Translations under genes and position numbers: made by a program
Notes under the pieces: model-generated
Told to the model about the DNA's origin: nothing
Database searches by the model: none
Seen by the model: only the letters and a program-made list of their open reading frames with translations
In this document: in pieces, positions 23,901 to 39,300 of the stretch
How the letters are laid out: every line of letters starts with the position of its first letter
Position numbering within the stretch: the first letter of the stretch is position 1
DNA from: Macquaria australasica
Lineage: Eukaryota; Chordata; Actinopteri; Centrarchiformes; Percichthyidae
Length of the DNA: 64,000 nucleotides
Assembly: GCA_005408345.1 (NCBI GenBank)
Contig: SEMN01000159.1
Span: 806,001-870,000, forward strand
Direction: 5' to 3'

Positions 23901-26900
23901 AGACAAACAATAGTGTTTTTCCTCCTCCTAACTCATCCTCCCCCCTCATGGCCCTCTCCTCTAATGTCCACTTTCTCTGGTGTCAGGTCAGCACCGCACA
24001 CAGGGTGATTAAATATTGATTCAGTCAGTCCACCCATCACCTCTTCAACGGCTCATCAAATATATAAGAAGAGGAGTGCTGAGGAAAAAAACAATGCTGA
24101 GGTTTATCTCCTTTCACTGATGGGACTTCAGGTGCTGAAACAACCTGTGCCAATGGAAATCAATGGCTGAGTACTGCGCATCATGTATAGGAGAACTTTA
24201 TCTCACTGTTACAGAGTGTTAGACACACACACACACACACACACGCACACACACTAAAGCCTGTGACACCAAATTGTCAGTTTGTGGAATACATGGGGAG
24301 GCATACTAGTTTTAGGGTGACAAACAGACCATTAAAGGACAATACCAGTGGTTTAGCATGTTTTAGCCAATTAACTACAAATTGTGTATACTTAACCACG
24401 TTGCCAAAAATGGGCTAAAACACACTCTCTTATCCTCAGACCGCAATTGGTTTTCCTTCTTTTCGCTACAGCATGACAATCAATCTCGACAGGAAATGGT
24501 CTTTCTATCTGTAATGTCTCCTTGGACATATACAATATTCTGCATTTTGTACCTTGACTTGTTGAACGAGCTAGCAAACATCCACCAGGGGAAAAAAGCA
24601 CCTGCTAATTACCTTTTGGTGGCTAGTTAGCTAGTTGTCTAGCATGCTGTAGCAGTAACAGTTTAAAAACATCATCATTGCATCACATGCTGAATGTTGT
24701 TATCCTTTTTCTTTAATACCACTGCCAATGTTGCAGTGTTTGTCCTCGGGCTTGTAAACTACAGTTAACTAAGGGTATTTCTGATATATTTACAGAGACA
24801 GTTTTCTTCCTGTCAGTGATGTTGACATCATTTGTGATTGTAAAAAAAGGAATTTATTTTGTAATAAATGTTTTTAAAGCAAGAAATGAACATTATTCTT
24901 ACATTATTACAGCTGTCCAAATTATTATCTGTGTTAATGACATCCATGTTTGCTGACGGATTGTCCTTTAGATTGGATTTTCTACATAGCTCCTCAGGTC
25001 AGTGCTTTAGATGACTACCAGTTTGTGGATGTCATAGTGTCCTTGTCCAACAAAATGTAACTTCGACAAAGTGTCTGCAACTCGATCATCATAGTGTACT
25101 GAACTGAATCCAAAGCAGACTTTTTGCAGGACAGAAATCAATCTAGAAAGTAACAGCATGCTCTGGAAAATGGTTAGTAGTAATGCAAACTATCCTTGAT
25201 TTGAAATGAATGGTTTAAAATTGTGGGGCGGCACGGTGGTGCAGTGGTTAGCACTGTCGCCTCACAGCAAGAGGGTTCTGGGTTTTCACCCGCCGGCCGG
25301 CTGGGGCCCTTCTGTGTGGAGTTTGCATGTTCTCCCCGTGTCTGCGTGGGTTCTCTCCGTTAGGTTAATTGGTGATTCTAAAATTGTCCTCTGGTAGATG
25401 ACCAATTGTTCTCGATCCATGGCCAAAGAAAAGCTACATCGAGTGGCAATGGACATGAGAATTAAGTCACATCTACACAATATAGAGCAGTACAATAGCA
25501 GTTAAGTCCCTTGTGAGCTCCTTCCATTGTTCCCTATCCTTGGAAACATGTTGAGCATTACCCCAGTCACCCTCATCTTGGGTAGCTCTGTCACACCTGA
25601 GTGCCTGGGTAATCTTGCCTGAAGGAGTCCTTCTCAGCACAACCTTTGGGATGCAATTTGCCTCCATTTGAAGCACATGGCCCGGCCATTGCTTTTGTAG
25701 TCAACCTGAACTGTAGTCTGATGTGTCTGACATGTTGTTTATGTCCTAAGCATGGTCATGCCCTTTGTATGTCATTGTTCCTGCATTTCAAATAGTTAAA
25801 ATGACATATGTTTAGGGTAGGCTGAGATTTGGAATGTAACTGTAAAGGTTCAGGTGAGGGTCAGGAATGCAAAGAAAAGGTTCTCACAAATGTAGTAACA
25901 CCAACATTGTGTGTGCATGTATGTGGGACGATGACTAACGTCAGATATCATTTAATGGAGTGACAAGGTGTTCGGTTCAGTGTCCTCTGTGCTGTTAGGA
26001 AAATAGTCTCCTCCACTCTGTCTCCTCTCTCATCTCGCCAGCGTTTAGTCACGCTCTCTGCCCAGCCAAGCACCAATTGAGCACAGACAGCATTTCTTGG
26101 GACAGAGCTCAGATGACATATTCTAGGCAGAACACCTCATTCCATGGGTGAAAGGCAATTCCCTGTATGTGTGAGTGCATGTGACAATTCCTTTTTTTAA
26201 AAACATTTGTTTACTTTAATGCCCCGATTCTGTACTTAAATAGTACATATCATGTGTTCTTTTTTCCTTCTTATTCCTGTGCATCTAGCTCTCAGCAGCT
26301 AAGACTCAGGCTTTATTCAGAGCCGTTGTGCTAGGTAAACTGGCACCAGGAGTCCTGACCGCCTGGTGAGATGCAGCAGGCAGCAGGGAGGAGGCCTCAT
26401 GGCCCAGAGAGATGGAGGGGTTGTGAGAACCGATACCCGCTTTCACCTCTTCCTTGCTGGTTTTAATCCCTCTCTCCTCTTTTCTTCCTCGCTGCTGGCA
26501 GCCAGTTGCAACCTCTCTCACACCCACGCAAACAACATGGACTCTCTACCTTCCACAGTGGGTGGGCACAGTAATGGAAAGACCACATGAGAAAGGATTA
26601 GGATGTTGAAGTAGCTAAAAAAAAACAATTACAGTGAATTCAGATTAAAGTGTTTGAGCTTTGAAAGGCATCTAGCAGTCACCGTGTGACTTTTGTTGGT
26701 GTCTGACTTATAAGTGGTTCAGTCACAGTTTCAGAAGTCCTGACAGCGTACGTCAAATAGAAACAGACTGTATGGGCAAAGAGCAATGCTGGTTGGCACA
26801 GCTGACAGATACTCTTACAAACTAGACTTCATCAGCTTCACAAAGCTGGTATTTATGGCAGGGCTGCCATTCAGAAACCACTTGTACTGTACACACCTAT

Positions 26901-29900
26901 CATAGGAGCAGAGATGTGATTTCACTCATTCATGGTGGAGATAAGAAATGCAGCTGAGTTCAGAGGTAAGACAGCTTCTATGCAGAGGCAACTGTTCAAT
27001 AGGAAATTTGGCTTAACTGTGTTAATAGAACATTTGCAGAGTTTATTTTCATCTGACTCACCTCTATCTTATAATCAAAACAGCTGTTGTGCTTCACTTT
27101 CGCCTAGCTAGCTGCAACCCATCTACTGTCAGATGCTCGCTCTCAATTTCTTTTCAAAACACAACTCCAAACAAGAGTTACTTATGTAACCATGGTTCTA
27201 TGAATTATTGATGACCGCCAAGGACAGTATGTAATACCTGGATTTCCTCCTTCTGTGGAACAATTAAATAGAATTCCCCAATTCAATTCAATTCAGTTTT
27301 ATTTATATAGCGCCATATCATAACAAAGTTATCTCAGGGCACTTTTTCGAATAGAGCAAGTCTAGACCGACTCTTTATATTTACAGAGACCCAACAGTTC
27401 CCACCATGCACTATGCGACAGTGGCAAGGAAAAACTCCCTTTTAACAGGTAGAAACCTCGAGCAGAACCAGGCTCAAGGTGGGCGGTCATCTGCCTCGAC
27501 CGCACCACTAAGAGTTCATTTCTGATTCTGTGTGTCTTGATGTTCCCCAGATTGGTGTTGTACTTTGGTGGTGGAGCGTACTACACAATGTCACAGATTA
27601 TTCATAGATTTTTTTTTTTTTTGGTCTAGAGGACAGAATTACTGGCATGAAAATCAGAGTGAATTGCCACTTTGTTTCTCTTCATTCAATCAGCTACACA
27701 TCATGGTCATGTCCAATTTGTGTTTGGAAATGGGGGTTATTGTGTTTTGTTTTGCCCTAACCAATCTGTCCAGCCGGCATCATTTACAGTTGACACAGAA
27801 GCTGTAGTAGAGGTTGCTAGGAGTGGTTAACTTGACGTTTTTACAAAAATTTCGATTTAGGAATTGGTATTTCTTCAACAGTTGATATCCACATTCTTAA
27901 TCCTACTCACAAAGCTGAGATTGGTTGATTATTTCCCAGAAATACTGTGTCTGTAAAAGGCAAGACACCAGACTCACTGAATAAATTGAAGATGTAGGTG
28001 TCTGGAACAAGGTTACAAAATGACCTGATTTCTTCTGGAAAAAGGACCTGCCATTGCAATGAACACTAGACTGTAGACTGGGACCAGAATCAAGTGATTG
28101 TACATATACTTTACTAACTCACAAAGTTAGTACTTCGTTTCAATTTACTCTTTATGTTTTTGTGTGCATGGTTCTCTGTAAAATATTGCAAATTGTCTGT
28201 AAAGTTCAGTTCAGTCATAGCACTTGTTGAAGGCAGACATTTACAAGTTGGTAACATTTGGTTGTTTTCTGGGAGAACTGGTGTGAAAATTATCCCGCTG
28301 CGACACCTTGAGCAATAATACATCTGCACACAGCTGCTTCCATGAACAGCACTGTGACGTCAAACTCCTTCAACAGTCCCAACCATCAGATCTCCAACAT
28401 CACAAATACTCGTACTCGTTCAGGATGCAGCGTGGCAACAGCTCCAGCTGAATATCAAGTATCCTCAGCAGAAACTTGGTATTCATGTGTTGTTGGGTGT
28501 TTTTGTTACACCGTACTCCCCGGTGTGAAGACACATGCAAACACACAGCAGCCTCCTCTAAACTCCAGTGCTGAATCAGCCCCAACTCTCTCTGACAATC
28601 ACCATGATTAGTGCTCCACTCCACTCATAATGAGCACATCTGTCTTTTCGCAGGGAAAGCATTGATTCTCTGTAATGTGACACGATGCCAGTTAAGAGAA
28701 GGACTGCTCTGAAAAATGCCAGTCTGCTGCTGCTGTGGCATCACTGGAAGCTATTCATGGTAGATGTGAAGTGGAGACTCATCTGACAGCTGATAGATTG
28801 CAGCAGCTTCAGAGGAGGCACTTTTTATATTTACTCAGTCATTCTTAATTAAATAAATTCATAGTTCACAGCTGATACTAGCATAACTTTGGGGACTTAT
28901 AGAGATGATAGTGCACTAGTATTTTCATATTGTCGACTGTAGTAGCCTAGTCTATGCCCTTTTGATGCGCCGGTATGCAGTTATTTTCCCAACATGCCGT
29001 AATTATCTACTCTGACCTTATACCAACCCCCCCATTACATTGCCTAAAATCGCATATTTAAAGACCGTTTAAAAATGTTTTGGTTTTTTTAATCTGAGCC
29101 TTTATGTCTCCACCACTTTTCAACACTGCCCAAAAATGCCCTTGAGCATTAATGCTTTGTCTTTTTAGCTCTTTAGAGAAGAAAACCTTATGGGAATATT
29201 TATTAACAACGTATTTACATTCACAACTGCAGACTTGATGGAGTGAATATAACAGGAATTCCACAAGGTCCTGTCCATGGTCCACCTTTCTTCACTTTGT
29301 ATATGTAATGGAATAGGATCTGTATGCATACTATTATATATGTATCTGGTAGGACTATTTCCTCAGTTTCCACCAGTGCTTACAATCTATAGCAGTATGG
29401 TTTGAAAACTCACATCTAAAACTTAACATTAAGAACACTTTATCAATAAGCTTTTAAATTTAAAGGAGAACACCGATTTTACACATCAAAGTGTGTTTCC
29501 AGGTGTTGGGGAGTACCACTGCAGTTTACTGCACATTAGAGCTTAACTCGATCTCGAAGCTGCATGGACTTGTCTTCGACTCAACTTAAAGGACAGGCTC
29601 ACATTTTTTTCAAGCCTATCTTAAAACAATACTCACATGCCCATATGCACATTGAAAGAGTTACTGGTCGTTGTAATCATTCCTCGTGTCTATGAAGACG
29701 TCCCTTCCCAAAGCAACTGCAATCTAAGTTATGGTAGACAAGATAAAATCCACAGTCATAGTTCTGTGCAAAAATGGATTCCAAAGTTCAGCTAAAGCTG
29801 ATATGAGGCTTTAGCAGAGTTAAACAAATCAAGTGGATATCTTTCAAAGTTCTTGTCTTTTTGTACCAAATTCCTGCTTTGTGTCACTGTCCTTCTGCCT

Positions 29901-30341
29901 TGGCCCAGCAAGCAAACACTGTTTGTGGAAGCACAGAGTATATTTCATACTCAAAAGACTGCAACTATCCACTTGATTCAGACTGCCAAAGCCTCATATG
30001 AACTGAAGAAGTCATTTTTGTATAACTTACATTAAAATGCTTAGTGTGTTTTGCTTAGTGTGTTTATTAGAGTGTTTCTCTAATAAACCGAGATAATTGA
30101 AAAGCACTGTGTGAAAACAAGAAAAGAGAATGCATGGACAGAGAGAGGAGGTGTTGGAAGTCATAAGGTGAACAGAGGAAGCGTGAGAGAGTGGAGGAAG
30201 AGGTGTAAAGATAAGGTGTGAATCACGAGGCGATAATGTTGAAATACACACACACATACTAGAGTGCACCTGTGTGTGTGTGTGAAGATGAGATGTGTTC
30301 ATCTCTCATGTGGAAACAGGATATCCATTAAAAACAGACAA

Positions 30342-30379
<38 letters not shown>

Positions 30380-33300
30380 AGCAGGAAAAGAGACAGAGTG
30401 AAAGACTGAATGGGTTGGTCACATCTGAAAGAGAGACTGTTATAAATGAGTGTTATTGAACCCAGTGAGTACACCAGCCCTGAACTTGGTAAATCCTGCG
30501 TTTATCCCGGGCATCAGCACAGGTATCTCTGCACGCCCACTCTCTGCACACTCTCCCTTCCTTTTCCTCCATTTTACATCTTGCTCGACTTTTTTCTTTG
30601 CCTGTGTTCCCTGCACCTTTATTTCCATTCTGACTCACCTTTGTTATAATTACATTTTACTAAGCCCTGCCCCGAACCCACCAATCCCTCTTATAGCCGC
30701 TGTATCATGAGACTAGGTTTCGAGGACTGCAGTCTTAGTCATAGCAGACGCTGCATCTCTCTCTCTGAAAAGCTTCCACCGCAGCTGCTACTCAAACAGC
30801 CAAGGTTGCAACTTAGCAAGGTGCAGAGAGGCAAGGCTAAATTGGTCCTGCTACGGCTGAGGCTCTGCACACAGCTGCTGCCGCAACAGTTCATTTCCAA
30901 TGGCAACTGAAAGCAGATGCAGATCGGTCGCCATGCCAACCTGGCTGACCCCTTGACCATCTCTGCTCCCACTCCCTCCTCTTCCCTTCCAACATCCTTC
31001 CATCCCACGCAAGAGAGCAGAAAAAGGCGTGAGAGGCAGAAACCTCGAGAAACTCAGTCAATTTACACTAAATCTACCCGAGCTGATTCAGAAGACCCTG
31101 AACCTCCTCGCAGGTTTGCCAACACACACTCCATCCACTCCTGTGTGAAGCAGACACTGGAGAGCGCTGCCTGCCCCGACACTGTCAACACTCCTGTTGA
31201 TTTCTTTGTCTCGCTGGGACACTCAGGTTCACAAAGCAAATATCAGCGATTAACATTTCTAAACATAATTCCACCTATGCTGTCTTGGATCGCTGTGCAT
31301 TTCCTTTAAGTCGATGTGGAGGAAATAAATGACACACCAGCTTCCCACAAGAAAGATTTTCAGCTATCATCCTTGTTGATAAATAGCAGCCGCTGGCTAC
31401 TGGAAGCTGTCCTCCTTTTAAGCTGCTATTAATGAGAATCACTGACACATTTTATGACTCAGGTAAGACTGTTAATTAAAGCTGCACTGGGTATTTATTT
31501 TAAGAAATCACAAAGAGGGAGCTGCAACAGCAAAGAGCAACCCAACCCCCATGATGGAAATGCCTACATTTTCCCTGTTTGCCTAGATGGATGTAGATGG
31601 ATGCATCAGGTATGATCACCGATGGGAAATCTGAGCCCAGAGGAAGAAATGAAATCAAAATCTGGTGCTGAGCAAGGGCTCTATCAGGAGAGTTAGATCC
31701 TTTGCCTGTATTGTTCATTTGCTTTGGTTTACAGCATCACAGCCAGGCTGGTAAAGATGAGCCTGCTCTCTATGGCTGATTGATTTCACCTCGCAGAATT
31801 CACACTTTTCTTTTTCCTCTCGCTTGGCTTCCATTTGGCCTCTTATATATGGGAATGAAAGGCACAGAATGCAGTCATTAATAATCAGAAATAATGAGAA
31901 AAGTATGTGAATTTAGAAAGTGATAAACTTGCAGGCTTTTGGCAGTCATAACTCAGCATCTCTGTAAGGATCCCAAATGTTTTTGCATTTGCTTTAGTTG
32001 GTTTATCATATTCTTTATTTACTTGATGCCAATACAAATTAATAACAGTTTTTGGCATCAATGAAAAAGCTCTAATAATCCCACTGTACACTACCTGCCC
32101 AGAACCAAATGGCAGACAGACAAAGTTAGCAGCTAGTTGAACATAGTGGAGCATTTAGCAGCTAAAGAGCCAGTTTTTTCTCAAGATTAGTTGAAGAACT
32201 AAAACAGCTAGCTTCATGGAGTGGACAGAAACATCACTTCAAAGGAATGCTAATGTTGCTCTATATCTGGTAGATGTTGTTGGCTAACACATTCGTCCAC
32301 TACAACTTCATAATATGTCAACTTGTTCTGCTGCCCCCAAGTGGCCAAAAAAAGAAAGTTTAAAGCTTTAAGTTTCAAGTACACCTATGTAACTTTTGCT
32401 GAAGAGCAGGTACTGCTGCCATATGTGACAATTACAGTGTAGATGGTTCATTTTAAAAAGTAGTATAATGGTAGCACAAGCAGAGGAGAGTCATGAAGTC
32501 AACAAACAAACTCAGTAATGTCAGTTACACAGCAGTATTTATCTTAAGCTTGCTAACATTAGCCACCATAAGCTACTGGTCATAACAGACCAAGTAAAGC
32601 TGTAGCAGTAAAATCCCTGAATGTATTGAATGAACAAGGGTGTGTTTTATTACTTGTGAATTAATCCTGTTATTTGTCAGAAGAAGATTGGGTTGTGGCC
32701 TCTTTTAAAAGTCACATAGTCTCCCTTTAAATTAAACAGCTGAACAACAACAGACTCAAGTTTTGCTTCCCACGTGCCAGAACTTCAGGACTTTTTTCAG
32801 CCATTTTTATTTGAGATCCTTTAGCTGCCACAAACGCTTTGTACAACAGCATGATTGCAGAAATTGCTGGATAAACACTGCTTTGTCACCTGTTTGGCAG
32901 CAGACTTTGTGATTTCCTTGTGGTAGTTTGGGCAGCTCAAGGAGAAAGTGAGAGGAAAGAGCAAGTGTTTCCCATTTTCTCTCTGCTAAAATCAATGTCA
33001 TCGCTGCTGTTTTTCATCTCTGTGTTATTTTTTCCCTCCATCTGTCTCAGGACTCTCTTGTTCCGCCAGTGTCCCCCGCTATCTCTCTTTTTCTTTTTCT
33101 GTCTGCACCTGATTCAGGAGCATGACTCACAAAGGCAGACAGGTATAGACCCTCAGAAATGAATAAAAATAGTCCAGAGTACATTTATATCTGGCATTGT
33201 GCTGGAAAAAGCATGTGATGGATCTATATTTGAGTATTTCTTAACCAAAGGTTATTTCTATGACTAACTATGAGACTGGCTCTAGTAGACTGGCCTAATA

Positions 33301-36300
33301 GAGGTAATGAATTTTAGACAATTCTAGTACACATTTTTATTATTTGTGGTTTGGCATGTTGAACTTTGAGAAATATATTAATATTGTGTATAGGTAAATT
33401 GGCTGGTGTAAGATTAACTAGCTGTAGGGCCTGAACCCTCTCTGCAAATGAAAGCCATCCAGTTTTAGCTGCTCTAAGCCTAAATCAAACTGTTTCACAA
33501 CTCAAAGAGATTTTGCAGTTCAGTGGGGAGACTCGGTGCAGTAATCACTTCCAGAAGTGTTTCCTTCAAGGCTTTGAAAAGATCTCCCTCTTTGCAAAGC
33601 TTCTGTGGCTCTGAGGTCTTTACTCGGAGGTGTGTGTAGGGCTGTGTGTGTATAGTACGTTATTGGCTGGTTAAAAGCTGACTGATTATGGATTTCTCCC
33701 TATCTATGTGATGTGTGTTCTAACTATGTGTTCACGCTGTCTACATTTGGCCAGTTATCCACCAAAACAAGGAAGATTTACAACCAAATAACATGAGTAT
33801 GAACTATATCGCTACTAACTCATTATTTGTGGATTTTAGGGTGGATTTTTCATTTAAGGCATGAAGGTATAAGAGCTAAAAATTCAATTAAATTGAATTT
33901 TATTTATATAGCTCCAAGTCCCAACAGAAATTATCTCAGGGCTCTTTTCATATAGAGCAGATCTAAACTGTACTCTTTATAATATTATTTACAGAGACCT
34001 AACAATTCCCACCATGAGCAGCACTAGGTGACAGTGGCAAGGAAAACTCCCTTTTAACAGGCAGAAACCAGAACCAGGCTCTGGCTGGGCGCTCATCTGC
34101 CTTGACTGGTTGGGTTGAGAGAGAAATCCACCATGAGACAATCCGCCACCAGCTATTGCTGCATTTAACACAGTAACAAATGTTTTGATATGAATGCACA
34201 CACACCCTTGAACCCCCACTTAAATCACCCACTCACCCACACACATGCATGGATAACCCTTGATATCCATTTAAACAGTAATGCACAATTATGTCAAACA
34301 TATTGTAGAGACAGAGACATCCACCCAGTGTGTCTGCCAACTTGTAGGGCCTGAAGTTACCAGGATTATTAAAGTCATCAATCATAGCTTGCACATACAG
34401 TACATGCAGCTGTATATTATTACTGTGTATGCATACCCAGAGATGTTATGATCAATAGAGAGATTCTGTGTCATGTCTTTTGTTGATATAAGATGATGTA
34501 TCCGAGCCTTTTGTCTGCTCACACAAGTGAAAGTAGTGAGATGAGTGATTGTTTAAACAGCCAGCAGGTTGCACCAGCTGATTGTAAGTTTGAGTGTAAA
34601 GTCAACACTAACTGTAATGTTGCAACTAGTTAGTTTCACACTATACTCCCCGCTTTGATCAGCTGCACCCTCTCTACTTACCGGAATCGAAACATTGTCT
34701 CAGAGAGTGCTGTTTCATCAGTGCAGCATTCAGATAATATGGGAGAGAAAGACATTCCTGACTAGTGAAGACATAATAATTTGAAGGTAATTTAACTTGC
34801 TTTGGCTGTATTTTGTTGTGCTTTGATGTTTTTCTAAAGCTGAAGATGGCTGTAACACAGATAACTACAATCATGTTTAATGACTACATCAACATCCCTT
34901 CTGTCATGATGTAAAAATACCATAACAAGTAGATGTTTCTGTTACAGGCAATCAAGTGGTGCGAGAGGCAATTCCCATTTAGAGTGGATGGATCATAAAA
35001 GTCAATGTTCTGCCCTCGAGTACTCCAAATAACTGTCACTACAATGGACAGTTCTTTACTTTTAACATCAGGTTTTCTTTGACTAATCACGAAAAATCAA
35101 CAAATTGGTAGCAGCCTACAGCTTCATCAAATAATGTGGAAGTTAAAAGTGTATGGTGTATATGGGGTAGTAGCCCATTCAAAGCTGCACAATGGAGCAA
35201 TAGTAACATTAAGTGGTTATAAGCTTGAACTCAGCCATTGTCATTTCAACACAAATTATCTCTCATATTCCTCTTCAATAATCAATTTCACTGTAAGTCT
35301 TCACGACTTAGTGTAACTCACTGTTTAACATTCTGTAATAATCTATCAAGCGCCACAGCAGTATTTACTTAGATATCTTTTGCATCTCTACTCGTCGGAA
35401 TCAAAACAGTCAGTGTCATCATAAAAATCAAACAGATGTTTTCTGTCACCCACAATACACTCCCAGCGTAAAGGGTGAAGAAAAGTCTGGCTCTATCATT
35501 ATTCTCTCCCATCTTTCCAACTGTTCCACCATGGCAACAGTCAATAAGGAATGACATCCACCTTCTCAGGGGAGGTGTCGATTTTGAATTCTTAACTCTA
35601 CATTGTAACTAACTAGTATGGTGCAACCCATTTTTACTTGTTATAGTTTAACTCCCACACTACTTTCAAACTAAGCCTTGAACTTAGCTGGTGCAACAGG
35701 CTGCAGGCATTCTAACCAAGTTTCCCATCGTGTGTGTAAGCTTAGCCAGTCTTGCGTTCAGAAAATTTGTTACAGGAAGAATGCTGAAAATACCAAGTAA
35801 CCAGATGTTGGCCAGTCTTCTTGACAACCTTCCAGGTGGGGGAGAGGGGAATGACGTCAGACGGATGCAAAGTAACAAAAGAATCACGATTGACTCTGAC
35901 CAAGACAGGTTTCTTCTATTAAAGTCAATACAAACCATGTAAAATAAAAATAAAACGACACAGGATTTCTTCCACGTTCACCAACTGAAGTGCTGCTGCT
36001 GGTGCTCGCCTTGTGAGCACATACCGATTCAAACGTAGCAGGCTGTTGGGGCATCCTGGTAGCCGAGTGGTGAAGATGCAGGTTCTCTAAACACTCAGAC
36101 AGGTTAAGCATTAAGCATGTAATTCACTCACTCCGCTCAGATTTTCTGACTCTGCCACTATACTGGTGCGTGACGAAGTAGCTTTCCAAGTGATCTGTTT
36201 TGCGTTTACGTGTGTTCCTTGCTAAAGTAATAATTTTGTTTTGAAGCTGCCCTCAATACAATCACATAAGCTTCATGCATTTAGCATTCCTATTGCTATT

Positions 36301-39300
36301 ATTCCTTTATCTATTGATTCATTTACTTATTTGCCTTTGCCTCCTCTGTGGATGGGCTACACCAAAATGTCATTAAGTACACAAAGCTTCATGTCCTGTA
36401 TGTGATTAATACACCTCTGTTGACTTCAGCTAGATCGACCTAAAGTTACAATTTCATGTTATGCTCCATGTTGTTTTTAGATTTTGAAGCTCTACTGGGT
36501 GTTTCTACTGCACGTTACAGAACATTTGCGTAAGGTTTAAGTTTTTAGAGTCTCTTTGTCTTGATGGCGTTTGTATTGAGGTTAAATTCACAATGGCTGA
36601 CATCCTAGACTAAGACTAGAGAATGTCTTAGTCTAGGATAGGTCAGAATTTCCCCTGCATGTACAAGTACTTAGGGAAGAGATTTCTTTGGATTTTGAAG
36701 GCCTAACCTTTTGTCTGGTACACATCGTCAGTCAGACCAGAGTGTTGTCGAGCCTGACATACAAGCAGGCTATCTGCAGTGATGCATTAGACAGGAAACA
36801 GAGACTTTGTTGTAGACACTGGGATGAGACAGGAGCTCTACAATTGAGAGAGGTGAGACAGTCTGAGACACTGACAGCAGCAGATACACAGGAAACCTGA
36901 AATAGAGTTTGTCAGACAGACAGATACAGGAAGACGGGACAAGGGAGACAAGCATAACCTAATTAGCTTTGTCAGCAATGTCAGCACAAATTCTTTCCAA
37001 GCTCAATCATTCAAATTATACAAAAACATACAAAATACAGAGGATCATTTGCACTGAATTTTGATGGGGAGGCAAGTGTGTGTAAGTATGACGTCGCTAC
37101 ATATACAAGTCTATAAAAAGCATTTTAATTGAGCAATTAATTGACAGGAATGATCTCAGCACCATCGACACCTCATTGGATATTCACTAGTTCCCAACCT
37201 TTTTGGTTTCTGACCCCTTAAAAGGAAGCAATGTCTGCTCGACACCCGTCATTGGGAAAAAAGTTTAAAGAATAGACGAAGATGGCATCAGAGTTTGTGT
37301 GTCTTTGAGGGATCACTAAAACATTAAGTAAATGGATCAGTATTTTCACTGCTTTATTTCACTGATTTAAACCTGCATTGATCAGTATTTTTGATATTAA
37401 CAGTGAATAAAATGATTCTATGCCATGTAAAAGGGATTGTCCACAGTGCTGAAATCACAAAGAAAATAGCATCCCATTAGCTCTGCAGCTCTATTTATCT
37501 TTTTAGCCTCTATTAGCTAATTGTCTTTGTTTAATGGCATATTTCCTGTATGGAAATTCCCTTAATCTACAGCACAGTTACAGCTGTCCCTGTGCTCTCG
37601 TGGTCCTAGGTATGTCACAATTAACATTCCTCAGTCCTCAGTCCCAATATGAAGGCAATTATGCACATAATAGAAAGGATTTGATGATTCATCAGAGCCA
37701 AAACATGAATAAGCAGGGCAGTCATGAGGGAAGGCGGCAGAATGAGAGAAGCGGGGTGTGGTCTCTCCCATGGGAGAGCTGCTCGCATCCTCTGCTCGAT
37801 TTGTGCGTTTCCACAGAAACAACCGTGCATTAATGTTCCCTCCAAGACTATTACATGCTCCCTGTAAACCTCCACTTCAGCTCAAACTTTACAGCTGCTA
37901 CTCCTTACTACCCCCCATGTATTATTGCATGCCAACAATACTTCTCCATAGGTTAACATATTAATCTGGCAGAATAAAGCTGCTGTGAATACACTGTACA
38001 GAGAACCTTTTGAGATAAAAACCTCAAGCCTCTCAGCACTTCCTCTAAGGCTCCAAGAGTAGCAATAAAAACAGACTATTACACCCATAAAGCACTTTTT
38101 TCCCAGCGTCACAGAGAATTATGTTGTTGTTGGTCATTATATTCCACTGTAATATCCACTAGATTAACCTCACAGAGGAAAAACACAAGCAGACAGCCGC
38201 AAAAGCTCAGAGCTGATATGAATTCATACTGCAGATGGACTTTTTCTCTAAAATTAATGAAGATATTCTCTGTGGTATGTTTGCGTAGACACATATTTGC
38301 ATGAATGCAGTACTTTTTCAGAAGCTCTTTATTTAATTTTTGTTTACCAGTAGATCAGCACGTTATTAAAACTTATTAAAAGAACCACATACATCGAACT
38401 GAGTACAAGGCAAATTCTGTTTGTGTTTGCTTGTATAATTGTGTCACAGTGTTGCTTTTACCATCAGCCCTAAAAAGCTCATTATGGCCGAGCATTAATG
38501 CAGCAATTACAGAGGGAGGGAGACAGCTAATGGATGGTTCACAGCTAAAAAGAGACTGTTTACCTCCATTTCGCCCTCATTTTCTTCATATGAGTCAGTG
38601 CATTTCTCTGGGCCTCTTCTGTGTTTCTGCTATATCTAATATACTAATGTCCTGTTGGTATACAGCAGTGCATTTGTGCTTTTGCATAATTTTCTGCGTA
38701 TATGGCTATAGAGCTGTAGACTTGGACTTGCTGTGAGACTTGACTTGAGACTTGAAGGCAAAAAGCAAAAAAATTGATTAATATCAATACCAATTATAGA
38801 TATGTTAATAACAAGTCACCAAAGTCAAAGTCTAATATCACCCTCCATCCTTCCATAAATCTGCATCCTTGTGATATTAAAATTAAAACCATGCATTTGG
38901 GTTATTGGCTTAGTTGTGCGCATTTAGCACTGCAAGCAACAGACAGTGCTCTACATTACACTGTAAAAAAGAGATGATGAAGTGTGTTTTTTTAAAATAA
39001 ACTATGAAATCATTTTCTTGTGCTATTCTCATCACTATATATATATATATGTAGATTTCCTCAAAGAGTTACTTTGTAGTCTCACAATTTCATTCTATTG
39101 CTGTACCGAAACTGTCTACTTTTACAACCCAACATTTTTCCTGCAGATTTCTATCACTTCTTTTGTGCTGCCTAGAGCCAATTTCCCCCCACAGGGATCA
39201 TTAAAGTTTATGATCTTACCTTTATCGGTAATGAACGGACAACACAAGTACCCGCAGTGTAAAGGGCACACCCATGGAGCAGCTGCACACGGGTTGCTAT

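Noticed and set aside
30917..31309. 130-codon plus-strand frame in a relatively GC-rich patch (30450-31310), with overlapping opposite frames
   Set aside because: Several frames are open on both strands, as happens in C-rich DNA. It shows no homology I know and no coding-like junction into sgsm2. It could be an unrecognised exon, but there is no positive evidence.
36054..36100. tRNA-like head CCTGGTAGCCGAGTGGTGAAGATGC
   Set aside because: It resembles a SINE A-box region but lacks a B box or SINE body downstream, so it is too short to call.
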